Source of the DNA: Alphaproteobacteria bacterium
Lineage (GTDB): Bacteria > Pseudomonadota > Alphaproteobacteria > Rickettsiales > UBA1997
NCBI GenBank assembly: GCA_021151765.1
Contig: JAGKWR010000021.1
Coordinates: 1 to 8,000, forward strand
Reading direction: 5' to 3'
Length of the DNA stretch: 8,000 nt
A program made the translations under genes and the position numbers. Positions 1 through 6,656 of the stretch are shown one piece after another (the stretch's first letter is position 1; each line of letters begins with the position of its first letter). The notes under the pieces were generated by a model that did not search any database, was not told the DNA's origin, and worked only from the letters and a program-made list of their open reading frames with translations.

Positions 1-122
1 AAATGCACATTTTTAGCTTAAAGCGGGTTAAGGAGCAAAGCGACGCGAACCCAGGCACGAGTTGTCTTCTAGCGCAGCTAGAAAAGCGACGAAGTGAAGT
101 TTCAAATAAACATTAATAAACT
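1..122. repeat. GC-rich, hairpin-forming patch; probable piece of a dispersed palindromic repeat
   Basis: The stretch from about 21 to 100 is clearly richer in G+C than the neighbouring genes. It contains a perfect 7-bp stem with a 3-nt loop (TTCTAGC at 67-73, GCTAGAA at 77-83). It also has a GGGTT/AACCC pair (25-29 with 48-52), an alternative CTTAA/TTAAG pair (17-21 with 28-32), and a 9-bp direct repeat AAAGCGACG at 37-45 and 83-91. One plus-strand frame (3-116) stays open through it, which could be the tail of an upstream gene or a repeat inserted into one. Rickettsiales are known for short palindromic elements that can sit inside reading frames; assigning this patch to such a family is inference, because no second copy lies in the window. 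Confidence 0.4.
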
Positions 123-407
123 ATGAAAGTAAGAATTTACAGACCAACAAAATCAGCAATGCAATCTGGTAAAAATAACATGAAAAAATGGTTGTTGGTT
201 CCAGTTGAACAAGAAAAATTAAGAAGCGTCAATCCGTTGATGGGATGGACTTCAGTCGATAGCACTGAATCACAATTAAAGCTTTCTTTTACTTCGAAAG
301 AAGCAGCAATTGAATATGCTAAAAGCAAGAAATTTGATTATGTTGTAGAAGAGCCACAAATTTCTTCAATCAAGAAAAAATCTTACGCCGCCAACTTTAC
401 TGGATAG
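123..407 (+). CDS. NADH dehydrogenase (complex I) accessory subunit, NDUFS4-like
   Basis: The 94-residue product matches the ETC complex I subunit family (PF04800), the bacterial counterpart of mitochondrial NDUFS4, a peripheral-arm accessory subunit of proton-pumping NADH:ubiquinone oxidoreductase. Visible hallmarks are the N-terminal RIYRPTKSAMQSGK block (residues 4-17), KKWLL (21-25), the NPLMGW signature (37-42), the LSFTSKEAAIEYAK helix (54-67) and the C-terminal KSYAANF (86-92). Length is as usual for alphaproteobacterial members, about 100 residues. The protein acts at the inner face of the cytoplasmic membrane. The ATG at 123 keeps the conserved N-terminus; no clear Shine-Dalgarno sequence precedes it. 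The stop lies 4 bp before gshA, suggesting co-transcription. Family assignment is strong; the accessory role is inferred from mitochondrial and alphaproteobacterial work. Confidence 0.9.
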   Translation: MKVRIYRPTKSAMQSGKNNMKKWLLVPVEQEKLRSVNPLMGWTSVDSTESQLKLSFTSKEAAIEYAKSKKFDYVVEEPQISSIKKKSYAANFTG

Positions 408-411
408 TTTG

Positions 412-1641
412 ATGAATAAAATTACCGAAATTTTACTGCAAAAAATTGCCGAAAAAAACTCAATCATTGAGCAATGGTTTGCAGAAAAATTTAACCAAAA
501 TCCTGCGCTAATTTATAACTCTGTTGATTTGCGTCGTAGTGATTTCAAGATTGCACCAGTTGATACGAACTGCTTTCCCGCAGGCTTCAATAACTTGTCA
601 TCTACTTCCAAAGAATTAGCCAAAAAAATTGCTGGTGGTTTTTTGCAATCGAACTTTCCTCACGCAAAAAATATTCTTTTGGTACCGGAAAATCATACGC
701 AAAATCTGCGTTATTTAGAAAATGTTAGAAATTTGTGCGAGATTTTGTCTGACAAACACCAAGTAAAAATTGGTAGTTTGATTGAAGATTTATCGGAAGT
801 TACGCAAATTGATTTGCAAAATGGTCATTTTATCGAGCTTCACCCAATTACTAAAAAAGGTGATAAAATTGTTGCGGCTGATTTCGTTGCCGACTTGGTG
901 ATTACTAATAACGATTTAACTTCTGGTGTACCGCAAATTTTTAAAGATATTACGCAGCCAATAATTCCTAATGTTGAACTTGGTTGGCATCGTCGTGTTA
1001 AGTCACATCATTTCGCAATTTATAACCAATTAGTTGCGGAACTTTGCGCAAAAATTGATCTAGATCCGTGGTTGATTTCGGCAATTGATAGCGAGTGCCA
1101 CGACATTGATTTTAAAGAGCAGGTTGGATTGGAACCTTTGGCAAAAATGGTTGATGAAACTATCGCAAAAATTGCAGATAAATATCAACAATATGGTGTT
1201 GCTGAAAAACCATATTGTTATGTGAAGGCTGATCATGGAACTTACGGAATGGCGGTTTGGCCAGTAGAGTCAGGAGAAGATGTTTTGCACATCAATAAAA
1301 AAGAGCGTAATAAAATGAATATGCTAAAAGGTTCGGTGCAAAACACTTCTGTGCTGATTCAAGAAGGTGTAAAAACTTGTGATAAAATTAATCATGAAAT
1401 CGCTGAGCCAATGATTTATTTGATTAACGGCCAAGTGATAGGAAATCTGTTTCGCGTAAATAATAGTCGTGATGATAAAACTAATTTAAATTCTGCGGGT
1501 GCAACTTTCTTTGATTTGACTGAGTTATCGGATGATCAGATTGAACTTGGCGCTGAAAAAAGCGAAATTATCAAAATTTATTCACTAATCGCAAGACTTG
1601 CAGCCTTGGCTGCGGCGGTTGAAAATCAACAAATTCAGTAA
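412..1641 (+). CDS. gshA: Glutamate-cysteine ligase, Acidithiobacillus-type GshA
   Basis: This 409-residue cytosolic enzyme resembles the GshA family PF08886 (the T. ferrooxidans type), distinct from the E. coli and plant-type ligases. It catalyses ATP-dependent joining of glutamate and cysteine to gamma-glutamylcysteine, the first step of glutathione synthesis. Conserved-looking blocks are DTNCFPAGFNNL (51-62), LVPENHTQNLRYLENV (91-106), GWHRRVKSHHF (191-201), VKADHGTYGMAVW (271-283), LIQEGV (315-320), AEPMIYLINGQVIGNLFRVN (331-350) and NSAGATF (360-366). The VKADHGTYGM and IGNLFRVN blocks look like ATP-grasp-type nucleotide-binding elements, which is inference. The ATG at 412 is preferred over an adjacent TTG at 409. 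A weak GGA lies 7 bp upstream, inside the end of the preceding gene. The next gene begins 5 bp after the stop. The glutathione synthetase partner gshB is not in this window. Confidence 0.87.
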   Translation: MNKITEILLQKIAEKNSIIEQWFAEKFNQNPALIYNSVDLRRSDFKIAPVDTNCFPAGFNNLSSTSKELAKKIAGGFLQSNFPHAKNILLVPENHTQNLRYLENVRNLCEILSDKHQVKIGSLIEDLSEVTQIDLQNGHFIELHPITKKGDKIVAADFVADLVITNNDLTSGVPQIFKDITQPIIPNVELGWHRRVKSHHFAIYNQLVAELCAKIDLDPWLISAIDSECHDIDFKEQVGLEPLAKMVDETIAKIADKYQQYGVAEKPYCYVKADHGTYGMAVWPVESGEDVLHINKKERNKMNMLKGSVQNTSVLIQEGVKTCDKINHEIAEPMIYLINGQVIGNLFRVNNSRDDKTNLNSAGATFFDLTELSDDQIELGAEKSEIIKIYSLIARLAALAAAVENQQIQ

Positions 1642-1646
1642 TCAAA

Positions 1647-2408
1647 ATGTTAAAGGCAAAAATTGATCGCCCTTTGATTGGTATTGTTCCAGACTATCGT
1701 GAAGGTTGTGCTAATGGATATTCAGTGAAAAATTATTACGCACTTCGTGCTAACTATGTTGAAATGATTAATGATGCTGGTGGTGCTGCAGTTATTTTAA
1801 CTTACGATTATGACTTGATCGATGCTTACTTAGAATCGCTTGATGGTTTGGTAATTGTTGGCGGATATTTCGATATCAATCCAAAACGCTATGGTGAGCA
1901 AGAAATTCATCATACCGTAAAACTGAATGATGTGCGTGAAAATTTCGAAAATGCTTTAGGACAAAAAGCTATGCAAACAAATTTACCTTACTTGGGAATT
2001 TGCAACGGCATGCAGCTATTGAACATTTTACATGGCGGTAACGTGATTCAGCATATTCCTGATGAAGGAAAGTATGTAGATCACGAGCAAAGTCATATTG
2101 AAGGATTTAAGGATTACAAAACTGGTTATCACGAAGTTAATTTGGAAGTTGGTTCAAAGCTTCATCAAATTATTGGCGAAGAAAAGATTATAACTAATTC
2201 TTCACATCACCAAGCAGCAAAAAATGCCGGGAGTGGTTTGAATGTTGCGGCGAGAGCGCATGATGGAATTATTGAAGCTATTGAAAAACCATCTCATCCA
2301 TTTTGTATCGGTGTACAATGGCATCCGGAATTTGAAGTTTCTCAAGCTGATAAGAAGATTTTTGAAAGTTTTATTTCGGCGGCAAAAAATTATAAAGAAG
2401 GTAAATAA
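1647..2408 (+). CDS. Class I glutamine amidotransferase-like gamma-glutamyl hydrolase (PuuD/peptidase C26 family)
   Basis: The 253-residue protein has the class I glutamine amidotransferase fold of peptidase C26 (PF07722). This family includes E. coli PuuD, which hydrolyses gamma-glutamyl-GABA. The nucleophile is Cys119 in YLGICNGMQLLN (115-126). The catalytic His-Glu pair is H226/E228 in QWHPE (224-228). The GG of VGGYFDINPKRYGE (71-84) lies in the oxyanion-hole region, and TNSSHHQA (193-200) is the usual C-terminal-side motif. All catalytic residues are present and length is normal. Being 5 bp behind gshA, it may act on gamma-glutamyl peptides such as gamma-glutamylcysteine or glutathione breakdown products, but the true substrate cannot be read from sequence. 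No Shine-Dalgarno is seen; translation may be coupled to gshA. Confidence 0.85.
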   Translation: MLKAKIDRPLIGIVPDYREGCANGYSVKNYYALRANYVEMINDAGGAAVILTYDYDLIDAYLESLDGLVIVGGYFDINPKRYGEQEIHHTVKLNDVRENFENALGQKAMQTNLPYLGICNGMQLLNILHGGNVIQHIPDEGKYVDHEQSHIEGFKDYKTGYHEVNLEVGSKLHQIIGEEKIITNSSHHQAAKNAGSGLNVAARAHDGIIEAIEKPSHPFCIGVQWHPEFEVSQADKKIFESFISAAKNYKEGK

Positions 2409-2514
2409 GGTTTTAGTCGTTAGTGGTTAGTTGATGGTTGCTAGTATTAATTAATGACTTCTAATTCTCTAACAACCAGCAGACATAAACCAACAACTAT
2501 AAACTAATAAAGAA
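2409..2514. repeat. Inverted pair of degenerate 7-bp tandem arrays in the spacer
   Basis: The left arm (2411-2445) reads as five 7-bp units ending in TAGT or TGGT: TTTTAGT, CGTTAGT, GGTTAGT, TGATGGT, TGCTAGT. The right arm (2466-2507), read on the minus strand, is six units of the same type: TTAGTTT, ATAGTTG, TTGGTTT, ATGTCTG, CTGGTTG, TTAGAGA. The two arms therefore form an imperfect inverted repeat around an AT-rich centre at about 2446-2465. If transcribed, it could fold into a long, mismatched hairpin between the gamma-glutamyl hydrolase and rluB. It may be a dispersed palindromic element, or it may act in termination or mRNA processing. A TATAAA at 2498-2503 could serve as a -10 box for the next gene, but no -35 is visible. 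Non-coding. Confidence 0.6.
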
Positions 2515-3246
2515 ATGACAGAAGAAAAAGGAATTAGAATTGCGAAATATATTGCTCATGCAGGTGTTTGTTCGCGTCGTGAAGCTGAAGAGATGATTTT
2601 ACAAGGTCGTGTTAAAGTTAACGGTGAAGTTATTGAATCTCCGGCAACTTTGATTACTGATCATTCAGTGAAAGTTGATGATAAGTTGATCGCTTTAAAA
2701 AAAGAAATCCGTTTGTGGATTTTCCACAAACCAAAAGGAATCATCACAACTAGCAAAGACGAAAAAAATCGCCGCACAATTTTCGATTTGTTGCCAAAAA
2801 CTATGCCGCGAGTTATTTCGGTCGGTCGTTTAGATTTCAACACAGAAGGTTTATTGCTTTTGACAAATAACGGTGATTTTGCTCGTTATTTAGAATTACC
2901 GAAAAATAAAATTTCACGAGTTTATCGTGCTCGCGTTTTCGGAAAATTAAATCACGAAAGACTTAAAAAACTTGAGCGTGGTATCACTGTTGACGGTGTT
3001 CGCTACGGTTCGATAAAAGTTACAGTTGATAGTGAAGGTGATGCTAACTCTTGGCTTACGATTATTTTGGAAGAAGGAAAAAATCGTGAAATCCGTAAAG
3101 TTATGGATGAGCTTGGTTTACAAGTAAATCGTTTGATTCGCGTGTCTTACGGTCCTTTTAAACTTACGGATATCAAAGTTGGTGAACTTTCTGAAGTTTC
3201 GCGCTTAATGCTTAAGAAAAACTTTGGGGAAGCTTTTAAATTCTAG
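2515..3246 (+). CDS. rluB: RsuA/RluB/RluE/RluF-family rRNA pseudouridine synthase
   Basis: The 243-residue protein has an N-terminal S4 RNA-binding domain (about residues 7-60, with KYIAHAGVCSRREAEEMI). A RsuA-type pseudouridine synthase domain follows (about 67-230). The family motif GRLDFNTEGLLLLTNNG is at 104-120, with Asp107 as the catalytic aspartate. HKPKG (71-75) and EGKNREIRKVM (187-197) are the other typical blocks. It isomerises a uridine in ribosomal RNA. RluB-like assignment (23S rRNA helix 80 region) is the usual one for alphaproteobacterial members with an S4 domain, but RsuA or RluE/F-type specificity cannot be excluded. The long basic C-terminal tail of E. coli RluB is absent. 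The ATG at 2515 has only a purine-rich AAAGAA upstream. A hairpin spans the stop codon. Confidence 0.88.
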   Translation: MTEEKGIRIAKYIAHAGVCSRREAEEMILQGRVKVNGEVIESPATLITDHSVKVDDKLIALKKEIRLWIFHKPKGIITTSKDEKNRRTIFDLLPKTMPRVISVGRLDFNTEGLLLLTNNGDFARYLELPKNKISRVYRARVFGKLNHERLKKLERGITVDGVRYGSIKVTVDSEGDANSWLTIILEEGKNREIRKVMDELGLQVNRLIRVSYGPFKLTDIKVGELSEVSRLMLKKNFGEAFKF

Positions 3247-3257
3247 TCGTACTAGAA
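3241..3257 (+). other. Perfect 7-bp hairpin across the rluB stop codon
   Basis: TTCTAGT (3241-3247), loop CGT, ACTAGAA (3251-3257) forms a perfect stem with the TAG stop inside its left arm. No T-run follows directly (the next bases are CCTAAAAG), so it is not a standard intrinsic terminator. It could stabilise the 3' end of the message. The arms nearly repeat those of the hairpin at 67-83. Confidence 0.45.
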
Positions 3258-3286
3258 CCTAAAAGTTATTTTAAGTAGTTTTTATT

Positions 3287-3315
3287 AATAAATTTTAGCG
3301 CCACAAAAATTTATT
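3287..3315 (+). promoter_or_regulatory. AT-only dyad immediately before the start of the unrecognised gene
   Basis: AATAAATTTT (3287-3296) is perfectly complemented by AAAATTTATT (3306-3315) around the 9-nt loop AGCGCCACA. It ends one base before the ATG at 3317 and occupies the place where a Shine-Dalgarno would be. It could be an operator or a translation-modulating hairpin. In DNA this AT-rich a chance dyad is also possible. Confidence 0.3.
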
Positions 3316-3316
3316 T

Positions 3317-4531
3317 ATGAAAGATTTTACATCTCATGAAGAGCCATTTAGTGGACAAGAAATCTCAGTTGATGATTTGGGATCACCAAATCACAACCAA
3401 AAATTTGACAATTTATTAAGTCAAAATATCTCGCAATTTGCGCACTCTCTAGACGAAAAAGCCGCTTCTTCAAAAGCAAGATTAGGAGTAGAAGCTATTT
3501 TTGAATTTGCTGGAAGAACTACGGCTTTATATGCCTCACGATCAATGTTGGTTGGCCTTTTAAGTTTAACAGTAGCTCGTGCAATGAATTTGAGTTATCA
3601 ACAAGGTTGGCAAAATTTTAGCAATTCCTCCAGCGGTTACAGGTCTAAACAGTATGACAATATGTTCAGTTTACGCATGAAAGCTTTTGTCATTCCATCT
3701 TCGATTATTGATTTCGTAGCAAAAAATTTTGATTTAAGTTTTGAACAAATTACGGCCGCTAATGCTTTAGTTTCAACAGTTGCGATGATTGATTCCCCAG
3801 CTCGTTTAAATGCGGTTATTGGTCGTAAATTTGATTTAGTCGATGACAAAGGGAAAGGCGTCAATTTGATTGAGATTGCCAAAGATGAAAATAAAGAAAA
3901 TTTTTTTAGATATGCGCAAAATAATATGAATGAAAACAGTGCTGCGCGTACGGCAAAATTCAGCGAAAAAGATCGATCTCAGTTGCAAAATCAGGTGAAT
4001 ATTTATCAACAAAATAAACCTCTACGTGTTGCGATGATGAGCGCGCGTAATGCAATTTTTTCTTATGCAACTTTTATGTCGATTCCTTTGGCGAAATCGA
4101 TAGTTGGGAAATTTGGAGAAGAAATAGAACAAAATACCAGAATAAAGAAGTCGGAAGCAGAATTCATCTTGGGATGCGCTCTATTTTCTAGTTTTGCTGT
4201 TTTGACGACAAGTTTCGATCGAGCTCTAACCTTACTGTCATCTGGTAAAATGAACAGTGAGCAAGTTTTTAATAAAATAAAAGAAGAAGTAAAAAAAGGT
4301 GATTTAAAAGCACTTCATGCCGGTTCTATTTCCAGAGTAGCGTTTTGTTTTCTGGCTGCCGGAGTGGTAAATAAAGGTCATTTGATTGGTGATTGGGCGT
4401 TGACCAAGGTTGATGATATTGTTGATATGATAGATGAAAAAATAAAAGGCAATCAAGTAAAAAAACCAGGCCCGACGGTAGTAAATGCTGAAGCGAAGAA
4501 GATTATTATAGATCAAAAAGAGCGCGAATAA
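3317..4531 (+). CDS. Uncharacterised 404-residue protein with internal duplication, probably membrane-associated
   Basis: I do not recognise this family with confidence. Residues 1-55 are hydrophilic and Ser/Asn/Asp-rich, with no signal peptide. Hydrophobic or amphipathic helices appear near 66-92, 141-160, 237-260, 281-299 and 337-353; the C-terminus (360-404) is charged. Two segments look duplicated: ALVSTVAMI (150-158, followed by SPAR) resembles ALFSSFAVL (288-296, followed by SFDR), and YASRSMLVG (72-80) resembles MSARNAIFS (241-249). The block SFDRALTLL (299-307), then KIKEEVKKGDLKALHAG (320-336) and SRVAFCFLAA (339-348), faintly recalls the P-x-D-x-x-K/R and EG-x-x-L-Y-x-G signatures of mitochondrial carriers (SLC25). 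The key proline and the terminal basic residue are missing, and a first helix is not evident. Base composition matches its neighbours. Its stop is one base from the recG stop on the other strand. Confidence 0.75.
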   Translation: MKDFTSHEEPFSGQEISVDDLGSPNHNQKFDNLLSQNISQFAHSLDEKAASSKARLGVEAIFEFAGRTTALYASRSMLVGLLSLTVARAMNLSYQQGWQNFSNSSSGYRSKQYDNMFSLRMKAFVIPSSIIDFVAKNFDLSFEQITAANALVSTVAMIDSPARLNAVIGRKFDLVDDKGKGVNLIEIAKDENKENFFRYAQNNMNENSAARTAKFSEKDRSQLQNQVNIYQQNKPLRVAMMSARNAIFSYATFMSIPLAKSIVGKFGEEIEQNTRIKKSEAEFILGCALFSSFAVLTTSFDRALTLLSSGKMNSEQVFNKIKEEVKKGDLKALHAGSISRVAFCFLAAGVVNKGHLIGDWALTKVDDIVDMIDEKIKGNQVKKPGPTVVNAEAKKIIIDQKERE

Positions 4532-4532
4532 A

Positions 4533-6638
4533 TCAGCCACTAGTAATAATTTTTAAACAATCATCGTAATTAAAAAGTTGAAGCAGCTCTTGATACTTAA
4601 GGTTCTGTGGTAGTTCTAAATTTTTATCTTTAGACAAAATTAACTGAGCATTTTTGCTAGCAATTTTTAATAAATCAGAATCAAACATTAAATTTGCGAT
4701 GCGAAATTCTGGAAAGCCACTTTGCTTTGTGCCTAGTAATTCACCGCTGCCACGGATTCGCAAATCTTCTTCTGCAATAAAGAAACCATCATTTGATTCG
4801 CGTAAAATATTCAATCTTTCACGTTGGCGCGGTCCGAATTTTTCGCCGTAAAGCAAAATACAATAAGATTTCTTTGCAGAGCGTCCTACTCTTCCGCGGA
4901 GCTGATGCAATTGTGAAAGACCAAAATTTTCAGCATTTTCAATTAAAATTACAGTGGCATCAGGAACATCAATTCCTACTTCAATAACAGTAGTTGCAAC
5001 CAATATTTTAGTGTGTCCGTTTGGGTCTGCAAACTGATCCATAATATCGGTTTTTTCTTTTTCTTTCATTTTTCCATGCAGCATGGCGACTTTTTCTACA
5101 CCGAAAATTTTTGATAATTCTTCATATTTTTTTGTAACATTCATCAAGGTAATTTCTTCTGCAGAGTCTTGATTTTCTGGTGTTTCACCAGCTTCAATTG
5201 CAGGGCAAATCCAATATATTTTTTCATCTCGATCCAACGTTCGTTTCATAGCTTCGTAAATGGGGGCGATTTTTTTAGAAGACATTACCAGAGTTTCAAT
5301 TGGTTGACGATTTTTTGGTTTTTCAGCTAAAATTGAAATATCCATATCACCATAAAGTGCCATCATCAAGCTGCGTGGAATAGGGGTTGCACTCATTAAT
5401 AAAGTGTCAACATCAACACCTTTTTGCACAATTTTTAAACGTTGAATTACACCAAATCGATGTTGTTCGTCGATGATTGCTAAACCGAGATTTTTAAATT
5501 GCACAATGTCTTCCAAAGCTGCGTGAGTGCTGATTAAAATGTTGATTGAGCCATTAGCCAAATTGTCGTAAATTTTATCTTTTTGTTTTTTGGTGTTGGC
5601 TGAAGTGAGTAATTCTATAGTAATATTTTGCTTGGATAAAAGTTTGCTAAAGTAGTGGAAATGCTGCTTTGCCAGCACTGTTGTTGGAGCTAAAACACAA
5701 GTCTGTTTATTTTGTGAAATCGCATGAAGACATGATATTATTGCAACGATAGTCTTTCCACTTCCGACGTCACCTTGCAAAATGCGCAGCATTTTTTTGT
5801 GTGAATTTATTTCTGATTTAATCTCATCAATTGCTGTAAGCTGTGATTTTGTAAGTTCAAAGGGCAAAGATGATAAAAAGTCATCAGCATAATTTAGTTG
5901 TGTTGGAATAAATTTTTTCTGTGCTTGGGAGCGTCCTTTAGCTAGGAAAATAGCGATTTGCCAAGCTAACAATTCATCGTAAGCTAATCGTTTTCGTGCC
6001 GGATTTGTTGGTGATAAATCTTCATCACTTTGTGGATTGTGAAGTGCTTTCAATGATTCAGTAAAACTCAACCAGCCTTTTTGTTTGACGAGATTATCAT
6101 CAATCCATTCTTCAGTTTTATTACTGACTTTTGATAAAGCTTCGCGAATTTTCTGACTAAGAAATTTTTGTGATATTGCGGTACCTAATGGATAAATAAC
6201 ATTGGTTTTTGGCAATAATCCGATTTGTTCAGCTGGTAGAATTTCTTGGGGATGAACGATTTGGTTTTCACCGTTAGATCTGGTTAAATGTCCTAAAATT
6301 GATATTTCAGAACCAATACTCATTTTAGAAATTTGAGAAGGAAAAATTTTAAAAAATACTAGAGTTACGTATCCAGTGGGTGTATAACAAATTACCTTGT
6401 AAGGCTGTTTAGAAGTTGCGGGTTTAATATGCGATTCGACGGTGGCTTTTATTATTATGAGTGAATCATTTTGTACTTCAAAAAGGCGAGGTTGAAGCAA
6501 TATTTTTTCAACACGAATTGGTTTGTGGAGTAAAAGTGCGAAAACGCGATCTTGGCTAACAAGGTTAATTAAGAATTTTGAAATAGTCGGGCCAACTCTA
6601 GTTAAAGATGATAGTGGTAAGAGTAGATTGGTTATCAT
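4533..6638 (-). CDS. recG: ATP-dependent DNA helicase RecG
   Basis: The 701-residue product is a full-length RecG (E. coli RecG is 693). This superfamily 2 double-stranded DNA translocase reverses and remodels stalled replication forks and branch-migrates Holliday junctions. An N-terminal wedge/OB domain spans about residues 60-135, with RVGP (14-17) near the start. The helicase core has Walker A GDVGSGKT (289-296), the RecG-type DEQH box (390-393), MSATPIPR (415-422), VIEVGIDVPDA (551-561) and QLRGRVGR (589-596). The C-terminal GFPEFRIANL (641-650) is typical of the family. No frameshift or missing motif is seen. It is the second gene of an smpB-recG transcript, starting 18 bp after the smpB stop, without a visible Shine-Dalgarno. 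It converges with the unrecognised gene on its left. Confidence 0.97.
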   Translation of the reverse strand: MITNLLLPLSSLTRVGPTISKFLINLVSQDRVFALLLHKPIRVEKILLQPRLFEVQNDSLIIIKATVESHIKPATSKQPYKVICYTPTGYVTLVFFKIFPSQISKMSIGSEISILGHLTRSNGENQIVHPQEILPAEQIGLLPKTNVIYPLGTAISQKFLSQKIREALSKVSNKTEEWIDDNLVKQKGWLSFTESLKALHNPQSDEDLSPTNPARKRLAYDELLAWQIAIFLAKGRSQAQKKFIPTQLNYADDFLSSLPFELTKSQLTAIDEIKSEINSHKKMLRILQGDVGSGKTIVAIISCLHAISQNKQTCVLAPTTVLAKQHFHYFSKLLSKQNITIELLTSANTKKQKDKIYDNLANGSINILISTHAALEDIVQFKNLGLAIIDEQHRFGVIQRLKIVQKGVDVDTLLMSATPIPRSLMMALYGDMDISILAEKPKNRQPIETLVMSSKKIAPIYEAMKRTLDRDEKIYWICPAIEAGETPENQDSAEEITLMNVTKKYEELSKIFGVEKVAMLHGKMKEKEKTDIMDQFADPNGHTKILVATTVIEVGIDVPDATVILIENAENFGLSQLHQLRGRVGRSAKKSYCILLYGEKFGPRQRERLNILRESNDGFFIAEEDLRIRGSGELLGTKQSGFPEFRIANLMFDSDLLKIASKNAQLILSKDKNLELPQNLKYQELLQLFNYDDCLKIITSG

Positions 6639-6656
6639 TTAGACTAATTATCGAAA

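Noticed and set aside
40..60. Possible tRNA T-arm (GGTTCG on the minus strand)
   Set aside because: No acceptor stem, anticodon arm or D arm can be built around it.
3..116. 37-codon open frame with ATG through the GC-rich patch
   Set aside because: Too short, no recognisable family, no ribosome site visible, and composition dominated by the repeat-like sequence. It could be the end of an upstream gene but cannot be called as a gene from this window.
409..411. TTG start for gshA one codon upstream of the ATG
   Set aside because: The ATG at 412 is the better codon, gives the same protein minus one residue, and avoids an unneeded rare start.
2242..2430. 62-codon plus-strand frame overlapping the end of the gamma-glutamyl hydrolase gene
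   Set aside because: Out-of-frame shadow of a gene with intact catalytic motifs; its basic, Leu/Lys-rich translation matches no family.
2409..2514. CRISPR array in the heptad spacer
   Set aside because: Units are 7 bp and degenerate, without 20-40-bp repeats or unique spacers, and no cas genes are nearby.
3241..3265. Intrinsic terminator after rluB
   Set aside because: The stem is perfect but is followed by CCTAAAAG rather than a T-run.
4654..4987. Two plus-strand frames inside recG
   Set aside because: Antisense shadows of the conserved RecG helicase region, with no family resemblance of their own.
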